Source: Sphingomonas sp. PAMC 26605
GTDB taxonomy: Bacteria > Pseudomonadota > Alphaproteobacteria > Sphingomonadales > Sphingomonadaceae
DNA length: 43,107 nucleotides
Assembly (NCBI RefSeq): GCF_000241485.1
Contig: NZ_JH584244.1
Coordinates: forward strand, 64,295 to 107,401
Direction: 5' to 3'
The stretch's first letter is position 1; the number at the start of each line of letters is the position of its first letter. Positions 7,349-15,952 of this stretch are shown here, piece by piece. Below the pieces are notes generated by a model that was given only the letters and a program-made list of their open reading frames with translations, did not search any database and was not told the origin of the DNA. The position numbers were made by a program, and so were the translations under genes.

Positions 7349-9063
7349 AAACGCGGCCTTTGAATTGACGTCCTTCTAATAGGTACGAGATTCAAGACAA
7401 TTGGCACAATAGTCCAGGCTATAATGGCAAAAGGTACGCCTGGGCCAGCGAAACCAGCGGTAAACGAAATAAGTGAGATTAAAATAAGAAGGACTTCAAG
7501 CTTTCTTCGGGCAATGATTGGTCTATTTATATCGTCCGGATACCATTCCAGTAATCCCTTTCGGCCGGGTAAAGTGAGCCTAAAGGACGTTTTTATTAAC
7601 GCGTGGAATGTGATAAGCGCGTCGCGCTGAAGATAGAATAGCGTGCCTAATGATCGCATAAAAGCATTCGCGATGAGAAAGCGCGCGGTATTAAATAATC
7701 CATTTTTGCGATCCGTCTTTATTAAAAATAACGGAATGCGGCAGGCGGCAAGCAATGTTCCGCCACGATGAAATAGGAGCAGAAGTGATCCAATTACGAG
7801 TCCCAGGCGCCAACTGGTGAACAAGCATCTCACCACTACGATGTAGATAGCTACTGGATTTAACGCGTCGAGGATGACGTGCGCGATCGCTGCTCTCATT
7901 GAGAGAGTTATCGCGGAAACCCTTTTTTCACCTACTCCTTTGAAAAGCCAAGGTAGTACCTGAAAGTCTCCTCTCATCCAACGATGCTGCCGTCGTTCCC
8001 AGCTTGTCCGCGAAGCAGGAAATGGCTCGTAGACGCTGGCGATTGGCGAAGAGCATCCGTGACCAAGTATTGCCTCCAGATGATCGTGACTGAGAATTGT
8101 GTTATCTGGGATAGCGCTACTTAAGGAAAGGAAGTCGTCGACCGCAATGAGAGCTTTCCCATTATAAATGTCATGCCCAAAAACGCGATCGCGGAGTGTG
8201 TGTTCGCGCCAGTCCTTGTTAACCGAAAACACCCAAGGTTCGTAAAGCCATCTCTGGATCGGCTCTTCAGCGCGGTCCAGCGTCCGAACGACGGGCGACA
8301 TAAGTGCAGGCCGCTTGTCGCGCTCCCAACCTGCTCTCCGCTGCTCGAATGTCTTCGACAGCAGCAGCAGACCTTCGCCGGTCACTCTTGTATCAATGTC
8401 CATGACGAAGACAGTTGACGCTCCCACCCACATCGCGGGGCAATCGCCGATGAAAGAAGTCGGCATTTCCCGCGTCAGTTTCAAAAACTCTACAACCTTT
8501 CCCCGCTTTCGCTCCCAACCCATCCAAGTTCGCTCGAACGGGTTCCAAACCCGTCTACGGTACAACAGACGTGCGGCGGGCAGCCCATCCTTCACACGGG
8601 CTTGGTTTAGAGAATGGACAGTTTGCTCCAAGCGTTTCTGGAGGTGAATATCTTCTTTTTCCTCGGCGAGAGCTGAATCGCGAAAGTCGACCAAAAGGAT
8701 AATCTCTACAGGCCATTCGTACGTCATTGACCAGTTTTCGCTAAGGCACGACGCCGCAGCCTCGATATCGCGATAGCTCGCGACAAGAAGTGGCACAATG
8801 ATTGGTACTTGATCAAGAGGATGGACGGGGCGTTCAAGCAGGCCGTCGATCCCGCAAAGTCTGCATTTTTCCAAATCCGGAAAAATTGTGGCAAGCACGA
8901 TCAGGCTTAGATCAATACTAAATAGCACTGTCGGAATCAGTATAAAGATTCCAATTTCTGCGGTTAAAAGTCCAAGCCGATTATAATTAAAAACTAGTGT
9001 TATTATAATCGTTACTAACAGGACATAGAAGCAAATTTTTCGCAAAGAGAAGTTGTTAAACAA
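7345..9063 (-). CDS. Membrane glycosyltransferase related to the GT84 domain of cyclic beta-1,2-glucan synthase
   Basis: 572 residues from a TTG start. Two N-terminal membrane helices (about 8-60), a cytoplasmic catalytic domain and four to six C-terminal helices. The catalytic part carries the hallmark series of NdvB-type synthases: WMGWERKRGKV (about 180-190), a metal-binding DxD (MDIDTR, Asp222/Asp224), VFGHDIYNGKAL, ILSHDHLE and RRQHRWMRGDFQVLPWL. NdvB proteins are near 2800 residues and also carry phosphorylase and epimerase-like domains; here only the GT part exists. Family knowledge suggests UDP-glucose as donor. In this island, next to a prolyl hydroxylase and a Ser/Thr/Pro-rich precursor, it could glycosylate the peptide, or make a surface glycan. 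The substrate is inference. Confidence 0.8.
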   Translation of the reverse strand: MFNNFSLRKICFYVLLVTIIITLVFNYNRLGLLTAEIGIFILIPTVLFSIDLSLIVLATIFPDLEKCRLCGIDGLLERPVHPLDQVPIIVPLLVASYRDIEAAASCLSENWSMTYEWPVEIILLVDFRDSALAEEKEDIHLQKRLEQTVHSLNQARVKDGLPAARLLYRRRVWNPFERTWMGWERKRGKVVEFLKLTREMPTSFIGDCPAMWVGASTVFVMDIDTRVTGEGLLLLSKTFEQRRAGWERDKRPALMSPVVRTLDRAEEPIQRWLYEPWVFSVNKDWREHTLRDRVFGHDIYNGKALIAVDDFLSLSSAIPDNTILSHDHLEAILGHGCSSPIASVYEPFPASRTSWERRQHRWMRGDFQVLPWLFKGVGEKRVSAITLSMRAAIAHVILDALNPVAIYIVVVRCLFTSWRLGLVIGSLLLLFHRGGTLLAACRIPLFLIKTDRKNGLFNTARFLIANAFMRSLGTLFYLQRDALITFHALIKTSFRLTLPGRKGLLEWYPDDINRPIIARRKLEVLLILISLISFTAGFAGPGVPFAIIAWTIVPIVLNLVPIRRTSIQRPRF

Positions 9064-9232
9064 AGTAAATTATCCAGCCTAATTCAACTGTAGATGCCGG
9101 CGGGTTGCAGTTGGCATGCTATTGAAGTCACGCCGTATAACGTATGAGGGAGCCGGTGAGAGAAGCCTGTGAGAGCTGGGGGTACGTATCGTACCATTAC
9201 AGCTGCCAGAACATAGCGTCGGAGCATTTCAA

Positions 9233-11875
9233 TTAGGGCTTCTCTTTTGCAGCGTCGTTGGGTTTCCTTAGGTACCTGTCGAACCAAATGATCGTCTGCT
9301 CGAAAGCATCGCGAATGTTTGCAGGGGACTGAGATACGCTATGACTTTCGCCGCCATAGCGCCTGAGTTCCGCAGTTTTTCCTTGGGCGTACAGCGAAAA
9401 GAAGAAGCGCTCGGCTTGGGCTTGGTTGCCGCGTAAGTCAGCGTCGCCATGAATCATTAGCAGTGGCGTGGTGACGTGATCGACATGACTAAGCGGGGAA
9501 TTAAGGGCATAGCCTGCTGGATCCCCCCAAGGCGGAAATTGCTCGCCGAACTGACCTATTTCGAACCAATTATCGCTCTTTTCGTGCTCAATGTTCGGGT
9601 ATCCCCGTCCGGTCGGATCGAATTCGCCATAAAGGCTGGACAAGTCCGACAGTCCCGCGATCGCCACGGCTGCCTTAAAGCGACTAGTCTGCCCTAGAAG
9701 GCCATAAACGCTGTATCCTCCAAAGCTTTGGCCAATGACGCCCAATCGTTCGGGATCGGAAATGCCGAGGCTCACGAGCTTGTCGATCGCCGACATTACC
9801 CCGGTGGGGAGTTGCGAGTAGATGTCGCTCTTACTGCGATCCAATGGCATAGAAGGGACGACGACGACATAGCCCTTGGCCGCATAAAGCCTAAGGTTAT
9901 AAAGCCCAGGCTGAAGCGGATCTGTCATGAAGTCATTTTCAAGTGAGCGCACATCATAGCCGCCGTAAACCCACGCCAATGTGGGGTAGGAACGCCCCGA
10001 CTGGTAACCTGGCGGAAGAAGGACTGCGGCATTTAGCGATCCGCCACTTGGGGTTTGGTATTGGACAAGCCGTGTATCACCCCAGTCGATCTTATTTAGA
10101 TATGTGTTCAGCTTGAGTAGCTCGCGACTTTTCCCCGTCGAAAAATCTTGCTCGAGGAGAGAAATTCCGGACCGTCCGCTTTGACTATACAGTAGGCGTC
10201 CACGCTCCAGATCCACATCCAAAATATCGCCCCCGGTCGCAGGGCTCAACGCCCCTAGCACTCCTGTCGCCGCATTTAGAGTTGCCAGTCGAAAGCCACC
10301 ATCATTGCTGTGAAGGAGCGTCAGCTGCCCAGTAGATGGTGCATCGGACTTATTAAAGAGAAGGAATCTTCCTTCCTCGCCCAGTTCGGAAACCCGTACC
10401 ATTCTAGATTTCGCGGGATCGAGCCTAAATACACCTTTGCCTATGAGCATGGTCAAGCTGCCATTCGCATCGCGGACGAGAACGTCTGACGGCAGGCCGG
10501 CGGTGCCGCTAACAAGGCTCTCGCGCCCATCGATGCTCAGCAGCCACCATTTTCCGTCGGATGCGCGAGCGAACAGCTTACGATCGTTGGCCCAACGGGC
10601 CAGCGGCGAGCGAGGCCGATCGGCGCCCGCAGCCTCGTTCCCGATGGAGATCGAGCCCAACGAACGGACGGAGTCTTTATCTGCATTCACAATAAAAAGT
10701 GGGGTGGCCACAGAGTACTGCGACGCGCGCGCGCGAATCGCGACGTCTTGACTGTTCGGAGACCAGCCGTAAAGTTCGAGTGGGAAATGCGAAGCCGCGG
10801 ACATAGTCTGCCAGTGAAACCCGGTGCCAGTTTGAAGATTTGCAACCCCAAGGCGTCGTTCGACTGTCCATTCCGGCTCGCGGACATTGGGAAACTGTCG
10901 ACCCACCTCTGGCTGAAACGCACTCACCGAAGCAAGTACAGCCAACCGCTGGCCGTCTGGAGAAACCGAAGCTGTCAGGCCGCTCCGGAAGGGGTAGGCT
11001 GGGACCGTGCCTACGGTTCTCTTTACGCCAGTTCGGACATCAATAATCTGAATGACCGAGCTAAACAGGCCCTGCGTTTGCTGTTTCCTAGCGTCGCCGC
11101 TTGCAGAGACGCTTACGGTGGCAGTTGAACCACTGCGGAGGCGAACAGCATCGTCGGCCTCGGCGCGATATCGCCGGGCATATTGATCGACAGCAATCGA
11201 TATCTCGCCTTTTGGCAGGGTAACGGCCAGCAACCGATTGTCATCGAGCCAAAGAAACGGAGCATTCTCGCTCACCACCCCCGTGTGACAGGTATGCGCA
11301 GTCGTCTCGTGATCGGCACCCCCTCTTAAGTCGAGCTTATCAATGGGACTTCCGAAGCGAGACTGGGTCATAACGGCGTCGCCGCTCAGTCGCGAGAGAT
11401 CGCTTGTCGTCCGATCCCAAATATAAAGTCGTACATTGTCGCCGCCGCGTGGTTCGCCCCCTTCCGGCGCGGTCGACAACATGGCTAATCGCTGTCCGTC
11501 CGGAGACCAAGTGGCGCACCAGAACCCAGCCGCGTTAGGAAGGCCATTGGTCAAGGCACGACGTTCGCCGGTCTCTGTCGAGATCAGCCATACGTCTCCG
11601 CGGGTCGGATCGATCTCGTATGATGCACGACCAAAAATTTCACCGTCTTTCGCACGCCGTCGAACGACTGCTGCGACCCATTTGCCATCCGGCGAAATCG
11701 AAGCGCGGTCGAGCTGCTCCATGGCCAAAACATCGTTGATCGACAACGGCAATTTGCTCGCGATGGTCGTCTGAGCCAATTGAGCATGGGCGGCATAGGC
11801 AAAGCCCACTGAAAGCGAAAATGCAATAATCAGCCGAGGGAAACGCGCACGGTAGCCAGTCAATCCACAAATCAC
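9233..11875 (-). CDS. Secreted S9-family (prolyl-oligopeptidase-type) peptidase
   Basis: 880 residues from a GTG at 11875, with AAGG 10 bases upstream. Residues 1-31 form a signal peptide (RLIIAFSLSVGFAYAAHAQ, cleavage after AHA or nearby). A beta-propeller follows with WD-like SPDGKW and SPDGQRLA repeats, then a C-terminal alpha/beta-hydrolase: Ser717 in GQSFGGYS, Asp near 811-813 (MIHGDADLR) and His845 (GGESHS). S9 enzymes cut short peptides, often after proline. It is probably the first gene of the minus-strand series. With a proline-rich exported peptide as product, possible jobs are immunity by degradation, trimming, or recycling. In sphingomonads S9-like enzymes also serve as lasso-peptide isopeptidases, but similarity to that branch is not obvious here. 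Confidence 0.85.
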   Translation of the reverse strand: MICGLTGYRARFPRLIIAFSLSVGFAYAAHAQLAQTTIASKLPLSINDVLAMEQLDRASISPDGKWVAAVVRRRAKDGEIFGRASYEIDPTRGDVWLISTETGERRALTNGLPNAAGFWCATWSPDGQRLAMLSTAPEGGEPRGGDNVRLYIWDRTTSDLSRLSGDAVMTQSRFGSPIDKLDLRGGADHETTAHTCHTGVVSENAPFLWLDDNRLLAVTLPKGEISIAVDQYARRYRAEADDAVRLRSGSTATVSVSASGDARKQQTQGLFSSVIQIIDVRTGVKRTVGTVPAYPFRSGLTASVSPDGQRLAVLASVSAFQPEVGRQFPNVREPEWTVERRLGVANLQTGTGFHWQTMSAASHFPLELYGWSPNSQDVAIRARASQYSVATPLFIVNADKDSVRSLGSISIGNEAAGADRPRSPLARWANDRKLFARASDGKWWLLSIDGRESLVSGTAGLPSDVLVRDANGSLTMLIGKGVFRLDPAKSRMVRVSELGEEGRFLLFNKSDAPSTGQLTLLHSNDGGFRLATLNAATGVLGALSPATGGDILDVDLERGRLLYSQSGRSGISLLEQDFSTGKSRELLKLNTYLNKIDWGDTRLVQYQTPSGGSLNAAVLLPPGYQSGRSYPTLAWVYGGYDVRSLENDFMTDPLQPGLYNLRLYAAKGYVVVVPSMPLDRSKSDIYSQLPTGVMSAIDKLVSLGISDPERLGVIGQSFGGYSVYGLLGQTSRFKAAVAIAGLSDLSSLYGEFDPTGRGYPNIEHEKSDNWFEIGQFGEQFPPWGDPAGYALNSPLSHVDHVTTPLLMIHGDADLRGNQAQAERFFFSLYAQGKTAELRRYGGESHSVSQSPANIRDAFEQTIIWFDRYLRKPNDAAKEKP

Positions 11876-12480
11876 CGTCGCGATACCTTCAATGATAAAT
11901 TGTCAGATCGACGGTCGATCGTCCCGAGCGCTGTATCGTGACTTGACCACAGCCCCTAGCCGAGCGTCAAGCGTGCACTTGTCATGTGCGCGCGCAACGA
12001 CCAAAAAAAGCTTAGAAAGGCTCGAAATCATGCTCTTAACCTGCAAAGCCAGCCCCAACCTGGGATCGGTTTTCGTATTGTTACGACTCGATGCACGCCT
12101 GTCGTAGGCCGTGGTGACATGGCAGGACGCGCGCTGCCCGAGAACCGAGGCTCGAGCGTTCTCTCATCCATCTTCTGGGCCCCGGTTCGGTCGCAAGGCG
12201 GAAGCTAAAATATTTGTCGCGCCGCTATGTGAGGTCGGCCTGAGGCGGCTGCTGTCCTTTCTCATGCATGTATCCTGCATTGCGCGGACGGTTTGATCTG
12301 GAGTGGGGCGGCAGGGATGCGACGGATCTATTGAGCTTTCATATCTTTGAAAATCCTAGCTGCCTGGGTAAGACAATTCTTGCGGTATATGCCGCGTCGA
12401 TGCGGGCGAGCAAAGTCTCTATGTCGCAAGTTAGGCCTTATGTAAGAATAGTGATCGGTCTCAAATAAAATAATGGAGCT
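11876..12480. promoter_or_regulatory. Divergent promoter region of the peptide cluster
   Basis: About 600 bases between the divergent peptidase and oxygenase genes. It must hold the promoters of both arms. A 15-base inverted repeat GATCGAC-G-GTCGATC (11906-11920) lies about 30 bases before the peptidase start and is a candidate operator. Short frames across the region show no recognisable protein. The last 100 bases before the oxygenase are AT-rich, as expected for its promoter. Confidence 0.45.
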
Positions 12481-13521
12481 ATGATTGAGATGGATGTTGG
12501 AACAATAGTAACGAGTACAGATCGGTATAATGAAATCATTAGAGACCGGACTGTTCTGACCCTAATCAGGCATCTGGCCAGACAGGACGTCGGCTTTTCA
12601 TCGGATCGATTGGTAAATTATCTTGCCGGCATAAAAGAGTTCCCTTTTTTTTCTGCAAGAAATCTATTATCGGCCGCTGAAGCGGCGGGCGTCAACTTGA
12701 TAGGGCGAAAAGTAGCAATTTCTGAAATTAGGCACTGCGGTACACCATTTCTGACCTATATGGAGAGTCTCACGGAGACGGATCACCGGGTACAACTCGT
12801 CGAGGTGATTCATGTCGATAAAGACCGGATGACGATGTCGAATGGTCCCGCTGGACCCGTCGATATGTCGCTCAAAAAGCTAGCTCGGTTTTGGACTGGC
12901 GTAGTGTTTCTCACGCCGTATCCGGGTGCGTCCGAGGAAGAGTCGGAGTTGGAGGCTTACCGCCGTCAGGTTGCTGTCTTGCCGTCCATTCTTTCTGATG
13001 CCGACTGTGCGGAGATGATTGAATATTGTGAGCAGCGCGTGTTTCGGCGCAGTCGAGTCTCAAATGGTGATGAGCGACTTGCTCGAGCGCCGGGCGTTAT
13101 TGAGCAAAAGGTAAGAAATAGCACGTCATTAATTCTTGAGGACCGTAGATATCCTCTATTAGATCGATTGTACCGTAATATTGCTGATTTAGAGGGAGTG
13201 GATGAGAGAGATATTGAACAAATACAATGCGTTCGTTATAAAATCGGTCAGAGATTTACAACCCACTTCGATGCCGCGGTTGAGGTGCCAAGAAAAACTA
13301 CGTATCTCTTATACCTCAATCGAACATTCGGCGGCGGCGATACCTATTTCCCAATGCTAAATCTAAACGTAGAGCCGCTTACAGGCAACTGCCTTCGATT
13401 CCCAAGCTGCGATGCTGCCGGCCGGATATATTGGCAATCTGAACATGGTGGCCTTCCTGTAACTAATGGCACCAAATATGCCTTGAACATCTGGGTCCAT
13501 ATTTCTGGAAAAGCGGTTTAG
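12481..13521 (+). CDS. Prolyl-4-hydroxylase-type 2OG/Fe(II) oxygenase with a degenerate C39 leader-binding domain
   Basis: 346 residues (a second ATG at 12490 has better spacing to GGAG). C-terminal part: P4H fold with iron ligands His262 and Asp264 (THFDAA) and His322 (SEHGGLPV), and 2OG-binding Lys332 in GTKYALNIW, close to the classic HxGCPV..GxKW pattern. Such enzymes hydroxylate proline in peptides. N-terminal 150 residues follow the C39 peptidase of the exporter: SARNLLSAAEAAGVNLIGRKV, then DHRVQLVEV, then LARFWTGVVFLTP, which parallels SLRNLSNVAENIGLLARPVRV, NHFVVLE and HFTGAALELSP. The catalytic Cys region and Asp are not conserved. A dead C39 domain that binds double-glycine leaders would target the oxygenase to the precursor. 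The fusion is seen by eye; substrate is inference. Confidence 0.85.
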   Translation: MIEMDVGTIVTSTDRYNEIIRDRTVLTLIRHLARQDVGFSSDRLVNYLAGIKEFPFFSARNLLSAAEAAGVNLIGRKVAISEIRHCGTPFLTYMESLTETDHRVQLVEVIHVDKDRMTMSNGPAGPVDMSLKKLARFWTGVVFLTPYPGASEEESELEAYRRQVAVLPSILSDADCAEMIEYCEQRVFRRSRVSNGDERLARAPGVIEQKVRNSTSLILEDRRYPLLDRLYRNIADLEGVDERDIEQIQCVRYKIGQRFTTHFDAAVEVPRKTTYLLYLNRTFGGGDTYFPMLNLNVEPLTGNCLRFPSCDAAGRIYWQSEHGGLPVTNGTKYALNIWVHISGKAV

Positions 13522-13557
13522 GCGATACTCTAATATTAGTGATTGCGGAGTTTTGCA

Positions 13558-15264
13558 TTGATAAATATGGCGCTAGAAGACGAGACGTTTTTGTTGCGGG
13601 AATGCCAGCATTTATACGTTCCTTTTGAAGCGTTCCATTTCAACAAGGCTGCCGTACTATGGCTTAACAGCCGATATTGGTGCTCGCAGGACTTAAATCT
13701 CGGCGACCCGGGGCTTGTTCATGATCTTGAGAACTGGCTCTTAGCAAGATTCGGGGTGTCGGCATTCGGTGACTTTGACCAAGTGGATACCTTCCGTGAA
13801 ACGAGCGTAACTCTCTACGCCGACCGGTATGGTGGCACGTTCGGGCATTCTCATGGGGGTAGTGGGCGGGCCGGGACTGCGGGGCGCTTTAACGCGAAGG
13901 GGGTCGGTGCTACGCCTCTCACGGACCCAAACGCGAACTGGTATCATTCACATGGATGTATGTGGCTTGAAGAGGCAATCCGCGAGGCGATCTTTTCGGA
14001 GGTCTGCTGGCATGTGTTTCCTTGGCGGGCAAATCCGATTGTGGCGATCATAGATACAGGGGAACACGTTAAATCCGTTGCGGGCGAGATTGGTGCGCGG
14101 CGCGTTATTGCCGTCCGACCCGCGGCCTTGCGATTAGCGCATCTCGAACGAAATATTCTTTTCGGCTCCGCCGGAACAGGCGAGTCGGATCAATTCCTCG
14201 ACTTCCTTCGGGTTAAAGAAGTTGTAAACTGTGTTAAGGTGAATGGCGTAGATTTAAACGGCGAAACTAGCAGTGCGTCGATTTTGTCGGATATAATGTC
14301 TAGAGTTTGTGAACAAATAGGTTATGGCCGTGCTTACCGTCTATTTCACGGTGACTATTTGTCATCTAACCTCTGTATATCTGCTGCGCTCGTCGATTTT
14401 GGAGCGTTCCGCGGTGTCGCGGATTGGCGTCGAAACGCATGGGAAGACAACGGGTTACCGTTTGGTGGGGAAGATCGCCGTTTATTTCAGACGGCAAGAT
14501 CGCTAAGTTTTCACTTTCGGAAGCATGGCGGAGATCCCTTTGAAAACCAGCTGATGTCATTAGACCAACTAAGCATTGCCATCCATAAGGCTTTCGTTTC
14601 AACCCTTACCAAGATTTGCGGTCAGCATTCCAGGGCAGGAGAAATTGTTACTAGATTAACAGAACTTTATGATCAGCAACAGGCGACGCCCCCTACCCAA
14701 GGGGCAAGTTGGCCCCTATTTTATGACGGGTTAAGAGGAAACACATCTGACAACTACGATGATGTCTCTTATAGAGTCGGATCCGCCGTTCGGGCTGATT
14801 TAAGTACGGATCCCGACAATGCTCTCGTTAATGTTACCAGGAACAGGCTGCTTCGATGGGCAGCTCCTTTTGACTATGCATCTCGTGAGGCGGTACTTTC
14901 ACGTATTTCATCAGCTTTTGGAGCAAATGGTACGAACCTATGCCATGCCCGAGTATATGATTTCATTGCAGAAAACGTAAATTCAATACGACGAACGTTC
15001 ATAGCTTCTTCTGAACGGGAGTTAATCCTTCAACAGCGGACTGTGGCAAGGTGTCTGCTTCTTACCTGCTACGACGCAGCAACAGGACTTCGTCATTGGC
15101 GTATTGAGGGGCCCGGAATTGGGGAGAGTTTGCTCGTGAATGGCAAATCTCGATCAGCATTGCCTGATTGTCACGTATATGACGCAGGTGAGGGCCTAAT
15201 CGGTTTGCGATGTGCCTATGACCCAATAGGCTATCTGCTCGATGCGAATTATCTGGCAACTTGA
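13558..15264 (+). CDS. SelO-like (AMP-transferring pseudokinase fold) protein
   Basis: 568 residues from the TTG at 13558, which has GGAG 7 bases upstream; a TTG at 13543 and an ATG at 13567 are alternatives. The motif order matches SelO/YdiU: DRYGGTFGHSHGGSGRAG (SelO YAGHQFG...GDGRA), then FNAKGVGATPL (LKGAGPTPY, Lys near 119), EEAIREAIFSEV (RSSIREFLCSEAM), HGDYLSSN near 269-276 and DFGAF near 285-289 (SelO HGxMNTDNM, DYGPF). SelO transfers AMP from ATP to Ser/Thr/Tyr of proteins; the key Lys, Asn and Asp appear kept. The C-terminal third is not recognised. It follows the oxygenase by 36 bases and probably forms an operon with it, so the precursor or a partner may be AMPylated or activated. 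MchC/MceJ-type microcin maturation proteins are worth comparing. Confidence 0.65.
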   Translation: MINMALEDETFLLRECQHLYVPFEAFHFNKAAVLWLNSRYWCSQDLNLGDPGLVHDLENWLLARFGVSAFGDFDQVDTFRETSVTLYADRYGGTFGHSHGGSGRAGTAGRFNAKGVGATPLTDPNANWYHSHGCMWLEEAIREAIFSEVCWHVFPWRANPIVAIIDTGEHVKSVAGEIGARRVIAVRPAALRLAHLERNILFGSAGTGESDQFLDFLRVKEVVNCVKVNGVDLNGETSSASILSDIMSRVCEQIGYGRAYRLFHGDYLSSNLCISAALVDFGAFRGVADWRRNAWEDNGLPFGGEDRRLFQTARSLSFHFRKHGGDPFENQLMSLDQLSIAIHKAFVSTLTKICGQHSRAGEIVTRLTELYDQQQATPPTQGASWPLFYDGLRGNTSDNYDDVSYRVGSAVRADLSTDPDNALVNVTRNRLLRWAAPFDYASREAVLSRISSAFGANGTNLCHARVYDFIAENVNSIRRTFIASSERELILQQRTVARCLLLTCYDAATGLRHWRIEGPGIGESLLVNGKSRSALPDCHVYDAGEGLIGLRCAYDPIGYLLDANYLAT

Positions 15265-15411
15265 TCGGAAGGTAGAATCGGCGAGGCCTGGTACTGGCCG
15301 TAGCGCTGGGCCTGGGCTCTGAGTAACCTCCTCCCCGTTTTCAGGTCGCTGATAACTTAGCTTCGGTTTCCATTTGAGCTCCTACCCATTCTTGGACCAC
15401 CCGGCTGGGCG

Positions 15412-15540
15412 TCATCCAGTTCCTGCCGGCCAGGGCGGGCCATGTGCCGCTGACCGGTTCACCAGCGATATCGGCGGCTTATTGCCGATCGCGCTATGTG
15501 GTCGCACCTCGTTATAGTCTCTACGCTGTGGATCGGCGCC
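15412..15540 (-). pseudogene. IS3-family OrfB C-terminal fragment
   Basis: On the minus strand RRDYNEVRPHSAIGNKPPISLVN is the conserved C-terminal end of IS3-family transposases. The rest of the transposase is absent upstream, where sequence from 15541 is unrelated. It marks the right edge of the peptide island as the decayed IS3 copy marks the left edge. Confidence 0.75.
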
Positions 15541-15608
15541 CAAAGCGGGTCCCCCCCTCTGAGCGAAGCAGCTACCTGTAATCCTTTGGCAAATATGGGT
15601 TATGATGG

Positions 15609-15634
15609 GGTCCCGATCGGCGCCGATCGGGACC
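15609..15634. repeat. 26-base perfect palindrome
   Basis: Perfect self-complementary sequence made of GGTCCCGATCGGC and its reverse complement. A decayed copy lies at 21647-21673, near the replication origin. It contains the smaller palindrome GATCGGCGCCGATC. Role unknown; a protein-binding site or a recombination scar are both possible. Confidence 0.6.
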
Positions 15635-15730
15635 GCTGCCTCGGTAAAGATTGGACGCATGATCAATAGCTTGGCAACAATCTAGCGGGATCCCGCTTTA
15701 GGCGCCGATCCACATGCCTGATGAAACGGT

Positions 15731-15772
15731 CGTGCCATTTAGCTCTGACAGGACCGTGCCAATTAGCGCTGA
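15731..15772. repeat. Two direct repeats, possible insertion-sequence end
   Basis: CGTGCCATTTAGCTCTGA (15731-15748) and CGTGCCAATTAGCGCTGA (15755-15772) repeat with a 24-base period. Tandem end repeats like these are seen at IS21-family termini, but no IstA/IstB gene is present. They lie in the 540-base gap between the IS3 fragment and cap15, which otherwise contains the palindrome at 15609 and no gene. Confidence 0.4.
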
Positions 15773-15952
15773 AGTCTACAGGCTGCCGACCATGGTTATG
15801 AGAAAATGACTTTGGGAACGGTTTTTGGGAAAATGGAGATCGCCGTTTGCTCGGTGAGGCAGATAGGCCCGGCTATTACCGTTCAAACTCAGCTACATGA
15901 TCTTGAGAGGAATGGTCGGCGACCATCAGAGCTACGAAGAAGTGCCGTTGCG

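Noticed and set aside
1125..11875. Lasso-peptide cluster (asparagine-synthetase-like ligase plus S9 peptidase in a sphingomonad)
   Set aside because: No transglutaminase-like B protein or RRE, the leader is of double-glycine type with a C39 exporter, and the core is proline-rich without the lasso pattern of Gly1 and Asp/Glu at 7-9.
12268..12468. 66-codon frame just before the oxygenase gene
   Set aside because: No ribosome site or recognisable sequence; it lies in the expected promoter region.
15806..15952. N-terminal extension of the Cap15-like protein
   Set aside because: Open frame but not family-like; known relatives begin shortly before the first membrane helix.
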